Source: Pseudomonas putida (lineage in GTDB: Bacteria > Pseudomonadota > Gammaproteobacteria > Pseudomonadales > Pseudomonadaceae). From it: a stretch of 64,000 nt of DNA. The notes under the pieces were generated by a model. The model did not search any database. It was not told where the DNA came from and was given only the letters and a program-made list of their open reading frames with translations. Position numbers and translations under genes: made by a program. The DNA lies in NCBI RefSeq assembly GCF_004357765.1, contig NZ_SMTE01000002.1:186001-250000 (forward strand), read 5' to 3'. Shown here piece by piece: positions 8,870 through 17,600 of this stretch. Position 1 is the stretch's first letter; the number at the start of each line of letters is the position of its first letter.

Positions 8870-9996
8870 GCCTGGTCCACCAGCGCACGCACCTGCGGCA
8901 GTTGCCAGAAGGCTTCCCGCACGGCATGGTCGGAAAAACGCTCCTGCAGACGCTGCAGCATGCGCTCGGCACAGAGCTGACGTTGCTCGGCATCCAGCCC
9001 CGACATGTGCACCAAACCCTGGGCCAATTGCTCGGCATCGCCCAGCGGGAACAGCACGCCAACGCCTTCGACCACCTCACGCGCTCCACCGCAAGCAGTG
9101 GCCAGCAGCGGCACACCGGCCACCATGGCTTCGAGCAAGACCATGCCGAACGGCTCATGATCCGAACTCAGGGCGAACACGTCGAACGCCTGGAAATAGC
9201 GTCGTGCATCGGGCACCTGGCCAAAGAAATCGACTTGGCCGGCGATGCCCAGCTCCATGGCCAGGGCCTTGAGTTTGTCCTCCAGGCGCCCCTGACCCAG
9301 TATCGCCAGTCGAGCGCCGGTCGGTAACTCGGGCAAGGCCTGGGCGAAACCGTGCAGCAAGGTCGCCTGGTCCTTGTCCGGGTGCAGACGCCCGACGTTG
9401 CCGACCACCCACGCCTGGGTATCCAGGCCCAACGCGGCACGCGCTTCGGCACGGGACACCAGGCTGGCCTGCAGCGCCGGGATGTCGATGCGGTTGTACA
9501 ACGTCTGAATCCGCTCAGCCGGCCATTGCGCCAGGCACCGGCGCATGTCGTCACGCACTGCATCCGACACACCGAGCAGGCTCAGGCGCTGACGGAACAG
9601 GTTGGCGAATACCTGACGGCCTTTGCGCTGGTAGTCACCGAAGGCATGGTGCACGCCGATCACCGGCAGCCGGGTGGCCAACAAGGCCACGTAGATGGGC
9701 TTGAAACGATGGGCGATACAGAAGTTGAAGTTGCGCTCGGCGGCAATCCTGCGCAATGCACGAATCGCCCCCAGCTTCAGGCCGCGCACGGCCTTGGAGC
9801 TGAATTCGAGGAACAGCACCTCATCCGAGGCACAGCCTGCGGCTACCTGCGGGTCGGCAGCGCCGGTGAGAAACACCGTGGTGACCTTGTAGCCGCTGCC
9901 CTGGAACAGGCTGGCGTACTGACGGGCGCAGTCGAGGAACGGCCCGTCGTAGCCATGGCAGAACTGCAGGACGCGCGGTTCAGAGCGGCTGGTCAT
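8866..9996 (-). CDS. wapH: LPS core glycosyltransferase family 4 (WapH-like)
   Basis: 376-residue GT-B glycosyltransferase. The Rossmann-like N-half starts RVLQFCHGYDGPFLDCARQYASLF; the C-half has VVGNVGRLHPDKDQATLLHGFAQAL, then LAILGQGRLEDKLKALAMELGI and FDVFALSSDHEPFGMVLLEAMVAGVPLLATACGGAREVV, with the E-x7-E type motif (EPFGMVLLE). The name rests on gene order: wapH lies between mig-14 and the carbamoyltransferase in P. aeruginosa, where it acts in outer-core assembly. The ATG overlaps the end of wapO by 17 bases, and the stop overlaps mig-14 by four. Confidence 0.8.
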   Translation of the reverse strand: MTSRSEPRVLQFCHGYDGPFLDCARQYASLFQGSGYKVTTVFLTGAADPQVAAGCASDEVLFLEFSSKAVRGLKLGAIRALRRIAAERNFNFCIAHRFKPIYVALLATRLPVIGVHHAFGDYQRKGRQVFANLFRQRLSLLGVSDAVRDDMRRCLAQWPAERIQTLYNRIDIPALQASLVSRAEARAALGLDTQAWVVGNVGRLHPDKDQATLLHGFAQALPELPTGARLAILGQGRLEDKLKALAMELGIAGQVDFFGQVPDARRYFQAFDVFALSSDHEPFGMVLLEAMVAGVPLLATACGGAREVVEGVGVLFPLGDAEQLAQGLVHMSGLDAEQRQLCAERMLQRLQERFSDHAVREAFWQLPQVRALVDQA

Positions 9997-11737
9997 ACAG
10001 GGCCGCGCCGTCCTTGACCACCAGGATGTCTTCCATGATCAGGTACTGCAGGTCCGAACCGAAGAACATGTTCAACGCATCGGTCGGCGAGCAGATCATC
10101 GGCTCGCCCCGGCGGTTGAGCGAGGTGTTCAGCGACACACCGTTACCGGTCAGGTCTTCCAACGCCTTCATCATGTCGTAGTAGCGCGGGTTGTACTCGC
10201 GCTTGAGCACCTGGGCGCGCGAAGTACCGTCCTCGTGGACCACTTCCGGTACCCGGGTCTTCCATTCTTCGGCGACTTCGAAGGTGAAGGTCATGAACGG
10301 TGCCGGATGGTCGACCTTGATCATCTGCGGGGCGACGGTGTCGAGCATCGACGGGCAGAAAGGCCTCCAGCGCTCACGGAACTTGATCTGCTCGTTGATG
10401 CGATCGGCCACGCCCGGCACGCTCGGGCAACCGATGATCGAGCGACCGCCCAGTGCGCGCGGACCAAACTCCATGCGCCCTTGGAACCAGGCCACCGGGT
10501 TGCCGTCGACCATGATCTTGGCGATGCGCTGCGGCATGTCGTCCAGCTTGCGCCACTTCGGCGCGTTCGGATGACGGGCACAGGCGGCGATCACGTCTTC
10601 GTTAGAGTAGGCAGGGCCGAGATAGACATGCTCCATCTTCTCGACCGGTACGCCACGGGCGTGGGATACATAGGCCGCAGCGCCGACCGCAGTACCGGCA
10701 TCGCCGGAGGCCGGCTGGACGAACAGCTCCTTGACGTCCGAACGAGCGATGATCTTCTGGTTCAGCTTGACGTTCAGCGCGCAGCCACCGGCGAACGCCA
10801 GCTTGCCGGTTTCACGCAGGGTATCGCCCAGGTAGTGATCGATCATCTGCAGCGCCAGCTTCTCGAACAGCGCCTGCATGCTCGCCGCGTAATGGATGTA
10901 AGGCTCGTCGGCGATGTCGCCTTCGCGCTTGGGCCCCAGCCATTCGATCAGCTTGGGCGAGAAGTAGAAACCCTTGCCCTTCTCTTTATAACGACGCAGG
11001 CCGATGACGTTGGCGTACTCGGTGTTGATCACCAGCTCGCCGTTCTCGAAGCTGGCCAAACGGGAGAAATCGTACTTGCTGGCATCGCCGTACGGGGCCA
11101 TGCCCATGACCTTGAACTCGCCATCGAGCATTTCGAAGCCAAGGAACTCGGTGATCGCGCCATACAGGCCACCCAGCGAATCCGGGTCGAAGAATTCCTT
11201 GATCTTGTGGATCTTGCCGTTCTCGCCGTAGCCGAAGAAGGTGGTGGCGTACTCACCCTTGCCGTCGATACCGAGGATCGCGGTCTTTTCCTTGAAACCG
11301 GAACAGTGGTAGGCGCTGGACGCATGGGCAAGGTGGTGCTCGACCGGCTCGATCTTGACCTTCTTCGGGTCGAAGCCGAGCTGCTCCAGGCACCAGACGA
11401 TCTTCTTGCGGTAGCGTTTGTAACGACGATTGCCCATCAGGATGGCGTCGAGCGCGCGATCCGGGGCATACCAGTAACGCTTGGCATAGTGCCAACGGGC
11501 CTTGCCGAACAGACTGATCGGGGCGAACGGAATGGCCACCACGTCGACGTCGGACGGCTTGATGCCGGCCTGCTCCAGGCAGAACTTCGCCGACTCGTAG
11601 GGCATGCGGTTCTTCGCATGCTTGTCACGCACGAAGCGCTCTTCTTCGGCGGCGGCAATCAGCTTGCCGTCGATGTACAGCGCCGCGGAAGGGTCATGGC
11701 TAAGGGCGCCGGACAGGCCAAGAATCGTCAATGCCAA
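9980..11737 (-). CDS. wapO: NodU/CmcH-type O-carbamoyltransferase (WapO-like)
   Basis: 585 residues, the usual length for this family. The N-terminal YrdC/ASKHA-type catalytic domain begins LTILGLSGALSHDPSAALYIDG and contains AAEEERFVRDKHAKN, VEHHLAHASSAYHCSGF (metal-binding His pair) and ILGIDGKGEYATTF; the C-terminal domain has QGRMEFGPRALGGRSIIGCP, the strongly conserved carbamoyltransferase motif, and NTSLNRRGEPMICSP. It transfers carbamoyl from carbamoyl phosphate to a sugar, in Pseudomonas to heptose II of the inner core. It is the first gene of the minus-strand core operon, with a candidate -10 box about 70 bases upstream. Confidence 0.87.
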   Translation of the reverse strand: MALTILGLSGALSHDPSAALYIDGKLIAAAEEERFVRDKHAKNRMPYESAKFCLEQAGIKPSDVDVVAIPFAPISLFGKARWHYAKRYWYAPDRALDAILMGNRRYKRYRKKIVWCLEQLGFDPKKVKIEPVEHHLAHASSAYHCSGFKEKTAILGIDGKGEYATTFFGYGENGKIHKIKEFFDPDSLGGLYGAITEFLGFEMLDGEFKVMGMAPYGDASKYDFSRLASFENGELVINTEYANVIGLRRYKEKGKGFYFSPKLIEWLGPKREGDIADEPYIHYAASMQALFEKLALQMIDHYLGDTLRETGKLAFAGGCALNVKLNQKIIARSDVKELFVQPASGDAGTAVGAAAYVSHARGVPVEKMEHVYLGPAYSNEDVIAACARHPNAPKWRKLDDMPQRIAKIMVDGNPVAWFQGRMEFGPRALGGRSIIGCPSVPGVADRINEQIKFRERWRPFCPSMLDTVAPQMIKVDHPAPFMTFTFEVAEEWKTRVPEVVHEDGTSRAQVLKREYNPRYYDMMKALEDLTGNGVSLNTSLNRRGEPMICSPTDALNMFFGSDLQYLIMEDILVVKDGAALYDQPL

Positions 11738-11806
11738 GGGATGAGCCTCTTCATTCGGTAGAGATGCGCCAGCGGCCTCTTGGGCGGGTGGCGGCTAAAG
11801 AGCGGG

Positions 11807-11812
11807 ATTATA
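11807..11812 (-). promoter_or_regulatory. Candidate -10 box for the LPS core operon
   Basis: On the minus strand these bases read TATAAT, a perfect sigma-70 -10 box, 70 bases ahead of the wapO start in a 139-base gap after rlmJ. No convincing -35 box is visible at 16-18 bases upstream (GTGTCT or AGTGTC). The operon head position supports it, the missing -35 weakens it. Confidence 0.45.
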
Positions 11813-11876
11813 ACGCAAAGATCAGCGGAGACACTGCTTTACGGCGAGCCCGCCCCATCGGAGCTTCAGTGGTGGA

Positions 11877-12713
11877 TCATTCGGCGATCAACCAGTCCAT
11901 GCGGAAGCTGCCAGCGCTCTGCGCCAGCTCCTTGGCCAACCAGGGCAGCAACTCGCGCAGTTCCTCTTCCAGCCCCCAAGGTGGGTTGGCGATGGCCAGG
12001 CCGGAACCGTTGAGGCCCTGTGGACTGTCCTGGTGATGCACGTACAGTTCGGCCCGCAGCAGCTTGGGCGCACCGGTGCTGGTCAGGTCCTGGTAGAAAC
12101 GGGTCAGCGTGCGCTGATCCTTGATCGGGTACCAGATGGCGACGACGGTCTGACGCATGCGGCCGATCGCTTCCTTCATCGCCAGCGTGCAGCGCTTGAG
12201 CTCGTCGGCCTGCTCGAACGGTGGGTCGATGAGCATGATCGCGCGCTTTTCCTGCACGGGCAGCAATGCCCGCGGCACGTGCCAGCCCTCGCCCAGGTGC
12301 ACGACCACGCGAGGATCCTTCTTCATGTTCTCCTTGAGCAGCGGCCCGTCTTCGGGATGCTTCTCGTTGAGCAGGGCTCGGTCTTGCTGACGCATCAGGC
12401 GCCGCGCCAACTCGGGCGAACCGGGGTAGTAACGCAACTCGCCGTCGGCGTTCAGACGTTTGATGATGCGCAGATAGTCAGCGGTCATCGCCGGCAAGTC
12501 GTCGCGATTCCACAACCGTGCGACACCTTCCAGGTACTCACCGGTGCGGGTCGCCTGATCGCCTTGCAGGTCATAAAGACCCAGGCCGGCATGGGTATCG
12601 AGGTAGGCGAACGGTTGTTCCTTGCGCGACATCAGGGCGATGAGGCGGGTCAGCACGATGTGCTTGAGAACGTCGGCGTGATTGCCGGCGTGGAAGGCGT
12701 GACGATAGTTCAT
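11877..12713 (-). CDS. rlmJ: 23S rRNA (adenine-2030 N6)-methyltransferase RlmJ
   Basis: 278-residue SAM-dependent methyltransferase that methylates A2030 of 23S rRNA. The N-terminus MNYRHAFHAGNHADVLKHIVL is diagnostic of the RlmJ (formerly DUF519/YhiR) family. FAYLDTHAGLGLYDL is the SAM-binding motif I with its D-T-H-A-G-x-G pattern; IMLIDPPFEQADELKR carries the catalytic DPPF that matches the (N/D)PP(Y/F) motif of N6-adenine methylases. GCAGGAGTTGCC precedes the ATG, giving a clear start. It is separated from putP by about 106 bases and is not obviously linked in function to either neighbour. Confidence 0.93.
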   Translation of the reverse strand: MNYRHAFHAGNHADVLKHIVLTRLIALMSRKEQPFAYLDTHAGLGLYDLQGDQATRTGEYLEGVARLWNRDDLPAMTADYLRIIKRLNADGELRYYPGSPELARRLMRQQDRALLNEKHPEDGPLLKENMKKDPRVVVHLGEGWHVPRALLPVQEKRAIMLIDPPFEQADELKRCTLAMKEAIGRMRQTVVAIWYPIKDQRTLTRFYQDLTSTGAPKLLRAELYVHHQDSPQGLNGSGLAIANPPWGLEEELRELLPWLAKELAQSAGSFRMDWLIAE

Positions 12714-12819
12714 GGCAACTCCTGCGGGGAGGGCAAGTTTACCTTGCCTTGCAGGCGGAGTCAGGCCTGGCTGCCGATCGGCGGCGCCCCTGGATGGGGC
12801 CGCCGCCGTTCAGCGTGAG

Positions 12820-14298
12820 TTACTTGTCAGCGTGATAGGCGGTATCCGCCGCTTCGAAGCGCTGCACCATCGACTGCGACGGGCTGCCCAGCTTGCTGAC
12901 CAGCACGATGGCGATGCTGGCGAACAGGAAGCCAGGAATGATTTCGTACAGCCCCAGGGTGTCGAACTGCTTCCACAGGATCACGGTGACCGCACCGACC
13001 ACGATACCGGCCAAGGCGCCGTTGCGGGTCATGCCTTTCCACAGCACCGAAATCAGCACCACCGGACCGAACGCTGCGCCGAAGCCGGCCCAGGCATAGG
13101 CCACCAGGCCCAAAACGCGGTTCTCTGGGTTGGCGGCCAGGGCAATGGCGATCAGCGCCACGGCCAGCACCATCAGGCGACCTACCCAGACCAGCTCGCC
13201 CTGGGTCGCGTTCTTGCGCAGGAAGGCCTTGTAGAAGTCCTCGGTCAGCGCACTGGAGCAGACCAGCAACTGACAGCTCAGGGTGCTCATCACCGCCGCC
13301 AGGATCGCCGACAGCAGTACACCCGCGACCCAAGGGTTGAACAGGATCTTCGCCAGTTCGATGAACACGCGTTCGTGGTTTTCGGTCACCGGACCGGCCA
13401 GCTCAGGGTTCGCCGAGAAGTAGGCGATACCGAAGAAGCCAACGGCACAGGTACCGGCCAGGCACAGGATCATCCAGGTCATGGAAATGCGACGCGCCTT
13501 GGCGATCGACTTGACCGAATCGGCGGCCATGAAACGCGCCAGGATGTGCGGCTGGCCAAAGTAGCCAAGACCCCAGCCCATCAGCGAAATGATGCCGATG
13601 AAAGTGGCGCCCTTGAGCATGTCGAAGTTCGCCGGATTCTGCGCCTCGATCGCCAGCATGGTGGTGTCGAAGCCGCCAGTGGAGATCAGTACGATGATCG
13701 GGGTGAGAATCAGCGCGAAGATCATCAGCGTCGCCTGCACGGTGTCGGTCCAGCTCACCGCCAGGAAACCACCGATGAAGGTATAGGCGATGGTCGCCGC
13801 AGCACCCGCCCAAAGGGCTGTTTCGTACGACATGCCGAAGGTGCTTTCGAACAGGCGCGCACCAGCCACGATGCCCGAGGCGCAGTAGATGGTGAAGAAT
13901 ACCAGGATGACCACCGCCGAAATGATGCGCAGCAGGCCACTGCTGTCTTCGAAACGGCTGGCGAAGTAGTCCGGCAGAGTCAGTGCATCACCGTTGTGCT
14001 CGGTCTGCACGCGCAGGCGCCCGGCGACGAACAGCCAGTTCAGGTAGGCGCCGACGGTCAGACCGATGGCGATCCAGGCTTCGGACAGGCCGGAGAAGTA
14101 GATGGCCCCCGGCAGGCCCATCAGCAGCCAGCCGCTCATGTCGGAAGCGCCGGCGGAGAGCGCGGTAACCACGCTGCCGAGGCTACGACCGCCGAGAATA
14201 TAGTCGGAAAGGTTCTTGGTGGAGCGATAGGCCGCGAAGCCGATCAGCACCATTGCCGCGATGTAGATCACGAAGGTGATCGTGAGTGGATTGCCCAT
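12820..14298 (-). CDS. putP: Sodium/proline symporter PutP
   Basis: 492-residue SSS-family transporter with about 13 hydrophobic helices. The N-terminus GNPLTITFVIYIAAMVLIGFAAYRST, then SDYILGGRSLGSVVTALSAGASDMSGWLLMGLPGA, contains the Na+ and proline binding residues of helix 2 seen in E. coli PutP (ASDMSGW). Further on, FGQPHILARFMAADSVKSI is another family hallmark. It imports proline with Na+ for the divergently encoded PutA. The promoter region is shared with putA and contains GTTGCA sites, so repression by PutA in the absence of proline is expected. Confidence 0.95.
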   Translation of the reverse strand: MGNPLTITFVIYIAAMVLIGFAAYRSTKNLSDYILGGRSLGSVVTALSAGASDMSGWLLMGLPGAIYFSGLSEAWIAIGLTVGAYLNWLFVAGRLRVQTEHNGDALTLPDYFASRFEDSSGLLRIISAVVILVFFTIYCASGIVAGARLFESTFGMSYETALWAGAAATIAYTFIGGFLAVSWTDTVQATLMIFALILTPIIVLISTGGFDTTMLAIEAQNPANFDMLKGATFIGIISLMGWGLGYFGQPHILARFMAADSVKSIAKARRISMTWMILCLAGTCAVGFFGIAYFSANPELAGPVTENHERVFIELAKILFNPWVAGVLLSAILAAVMSTLSCQLLVCSSALTEDFYKAFLRKNATQGELVWVGRLMVLAVALIAIALAANPENRVLGLVAYAWAGFGAAFGPVVLISVLWKGMTRNGALAGIVVGAVTVILWKQFDTLGLYEIIPGFLFASIAIVLVSKLGSPSQSMVQRFEAADTAYHADK

Positions 14299-14366
14299 AC
14301 GTGTGCCCTGGCGTTTGTTTTTATCTCACGTACAACCACCTGAGGATGGTTGCACCCAGGCGGCGC

Positions 14367-14396
14367 ATCCTATGCAACAACGCAAACAAGGTGCAA
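14367..14396 (-). promoter_or_regulatory. Predicted putP promoter
   Basis: On the minus strand TTGCAC (14396-14391) is followed after 18 bases by TAGGAT (14372-14367). The -35 box lies within a GTTGCA site, and a second site fills the end of the spacer, so PutA binding would block RNA polymerase. The -10 match is only moderate. Confidence 0.5.
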
Positions 14397-14579
14397 CCCC
14401 TTTTCTACAAGCAGTTGCACCGTAAGCATTTTTTCCGAAATAACCTACTTTTTGCTCCTTTATGGAGCAAAAAAGGTGTTTTTAAGAAAAAAACGCACTG
14501 AGCCTGAGCATTTTTCCGTTGTAGATTGAGGCAACTGACGAGTTGCACCCCGACCGTCAAAATTTCCGGTTGCACCTAG

Positions 14580-14608
14580 TTGCACCCGAATTCGCCTCCC
14601 GCTAATCT
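14580..14608 (+). promoter_or_regulatory. Predicted putA promoter
   Basis: TTGCAC (14580-14585), a 17-base spacer and TAATCT (14603-14608) form a plausible sigma-70 promoter starting about 45 bases before the putA ATG. The -35 box overlaps the GTTGCA site at 14579, giving a direct route for autorepression by PutA. Confidence 0.55.
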
Positions 14609-14653
14609 TGGCGCCAGCTAAGGCCACAGCCGTGGCAATAACGAGGATAAGAC

Positions 14654-17600
14654 ATGGCGACGACCACCCTGGGTGTCAAACTCGACGACCCCACCCGTGA
14701 GCGACTCAAGACCGCTGCACAATCCATCGACCGCACACCACACTGGTTGATCAAGCAAGCGATCTTCAACTACCTGGAAAAGCTCGAGGGTGGCGCCACT
14801 CTGTCTGAACTCGATGGCCATGCCAGCAGCCTAGCCGACGATGTCGGTGACATCCAGCCGGACCATGGCCATCAGTGCTTCCTCGAGTTCGCCGAGAGCA
14901 TCCTGCCGCAGTCGGTCCTGCGCTCGGCCATCACCGCCGCCTATCGCCGCCCCGAGCAGGAAGTGGTGCCCATGCTTCTGGAGCAGGCGCGACTGACCAC
15001 GGCGCAGGCCGAGGCCACCAACAAGCTGGCCGCCGGCATTGCCGAGAAGCTGCGCAATCAGAAGAGCGCCGGTGGACGTGCCGGCATCGTCCAGGGGCTG
15101 TTGCAGGAGTTCTCCCTGTCGTCCCAGGAAGGCGTGGCGCTGATGTGCCTGGCCGAAGCACTGCTGCGCATCCCCGACAAGGGCACCCGCGACGCCCTGA
15201 TCCGCGACAAGATCAGCAACGGTAACTGGCAGCCACACCTGGGCAACAGCCCGTCGCTGTTCGTCAACGCCGCGACCTGGGGTCTGCTGCTGACCGGCAA
15301 GCTGGTCTCCACCCACAACGAATCCGGCCTGTCCGCTTCGCTCACGCGGATCATCGGCAAGAGTGGCGAACCGATGATCCGCAAGGGCGTCGACATGGCC
15401 ATGCGCCTGATGGGCGAACAGTTCGTCACCGGCGAAACCATCGCCGAAGCCCTGGCCAACGCCAGCCGCTTCGAATCCAAGGGCTTCCGCTACTCCTACG
15501 ACATGCTCGGCGAAGCCGCGCTGACCGAACAGGATGCACAGAAGTACCTGGCCTCCTACGAGCAAGCGATCCACTCGATTGGCAAGGCCTCCCATGGCCG
15601 TGGCATCTATGAAGGTCCAGGCATCTCCATCAAGCTCTCCGCCCTGCACCCGCGCTACAGCCGAGCGCAGTACGAGCGCGTGATGGAAGAGCTGTACCCG
15701 CGCCTGCTGTCGCTGACCCTGCTGGCCAAGCAATATGACATCGGCCTGAACATCGATGCCGAGGAGGCCGACCGCCTGGAATTGTCGCTCGACCTGCTCG
15801 AGCGCCTGTGCTTCGAGCCGTCTCTGGCTGGCTGGAACGGTATCGGCTTCGTCATCCAGGCCTACCAGAAGCGCTGCCCGTACGTCATCGACTACGTCAT
15901 CGACCTGGCCAAGCGCAGCCGTCACCGTCTGATGATCCGCCTGGTCAAAGGCGCCTACTGGGACAGCGAGATCAAGCGCGCGCAGGTCGAGGGCTTGGAA
16001 GGCTATCCGGTCTACACCCGCAAGGTTTACACCGACGTGTCCTATGTGGCCTGCGCCCGCAAACTGCTGGCCGTGCCGGAATCCATCTACCCGCAGTTCG
16101 CCACCCACAACGCCCACACCCTGTCGGCGATCTACCATATCGCCGGGCAGAACTACTACCCCGGCCAGTACGAGTTCCAGTGCCTGCACGGCATGGGCGA
16201 ACCGCTGTACGAACAAGTGGTCGGCAAGGTCTCCGAAGGCAAACTGAACCGCCCCTGCCGCGTCTACGCCCCGGTGGGCACTCACGAAACGCTGCTGGCC
16301 TACCTGGTTCGCCGTCTGCTGGAAAACGGCGCCAACACCTCGTTCGTCAACCGTATCGCCGACCACTCGATCTCCATTCAGGAGCTGGTGGCCGATCCGG
16401 TCGTCAGCATCGAACGCATGGCCACCCAGGAAGGCGGCATCGGCCTGCCGCACCCACGCATTCCGCTGCCTCGCGAGCTGTACGGCAGCGAACGGGCCAA
16501 CTCGGCGGGCATCGACATGGCCAACGAACACCGCCTGGCGTCGCTGTCCTGCGCCATGCTGGCCACCGCTCACAACGACTGGAAAGCCGCCCCGCTGCTG
16601 GCGTGCGCCGCCAGCGAAAGCCCAGCAATTGCGGTACTCAACCCTGCAGATCACCGTGACGTGGTCGGCCACGTGCACGAAGCCACCGTGGCCGACGTCG
16701 ACAATGCCATCCAGTGCGCGCTCAACGCCGCACCGATCTGGCAGGCCACTCCACCGGCCGAGCGTGCCGCGATCCTCGAGCGTACCGCCGACCTGATGGA
16801 AGCGGAGATCCAGCCGCTGATGGGCCTGCTGATCCGCGAAGCCGGCAAGACCTTCGCCAACGCCATCGCCGAAGTGCGCGAGGCAGTGGACTTCCTGCGT
16901 TACTACGCTGTGCAGGCACGCAACGACTTCAGCAATGACGCGCATCGCCCACTGGGTCCAGTGGTGTGCATCAGTCCGTGGAACTTCCCACTGGCGATCT
17001 TCACCGGCCAGGTCGCGGCCGCACTGGCCGCGGGCAACCCGGTACTGGCCAAGCCTGCCGAACAGACCCCGCTGATCGCTGCCCAAGCAGTGCGCCTGCT
17101 GCTCGAAGCCGGCATTCCCGAGGGCGTGCTGCAACTGCTGCCAGGCCAGGGCGAAAGCGTCGGTGCCGGCCTGGTCGGTGACGAGCGCGTCAAAGGCGTG
17201 ATGTTCACAGGTTCCACCGAAGTCGCCCGTCTGCTGCAACGCAATGTCGCCGGCCGCCTGGACAACCAGGGCCGTCCGATCCCGTTGATCGCCGAAACCG
17301 GTGGCCAGAACGCGATGATCGTCGACTCCTCGGCACTCACCGAGCAAGTGGTCATCGACGTGGTGTCGTCGGCCTTCGACAGCGCCGGTCAGCGCTGCTC
17401 GGCCCTACGCGTGCTGTGCCTGCAGGAAGATTCCGCCGACCGCGTGATCGAGATGCTCAAGGGCGCCATGGCCGAAAGCCGCCTGGGCAATCCCGACCGC
17501 CTGGCCGTGGACATTGGCCCGGTGATCGATGCCGAAGCCAAGGCTGGCATCGAGAAGCACATCCAGGGCATGCGCGAAAAAGGTCGCTCGGTCTACCAGG

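Larger units (their letters stand above)
14299..14653. promoter_or_regulatory. putP/putA intergenic control region with seven GTTGCA sites
   Basis: The 355-base divergent region contains GTTGCA on the plus strand at 14349, 14414, 14542, 14569 and 14579 and on the minus strand at 14373-14378 and 14392-14397. E. coli PutA binds GTTGCA through its ribbon-helix-helix domain, which this PutA also has. The sites form a putP-proximal cluster of four and a putA-proximal cluster of three; the last two putA-side sites begin 10 bases apart, one helical turn. Between the clusters lies an AT-rich stretch with a perfect 10-bp inverted repeat (TTTTTGCTCC/GGAGCAAAAA, 14449-14473). Binding is inferred from the motif, not shown. 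Confidence 0.8.

Noticed and set aside
10235-11761. 508-codon frame antisense to the carbamoyltransferase
   Set aside because: Mirror frame of wapO; no start signal or motif.
14831-17347. 838-codon open frame antisense to putA
   Set aside because: It mirrors the GC-biased codons of putA; its translation is low-complexity in Gly, Gln, Val and Asp with no domain, while the opposite strand encodes a complete PutA.
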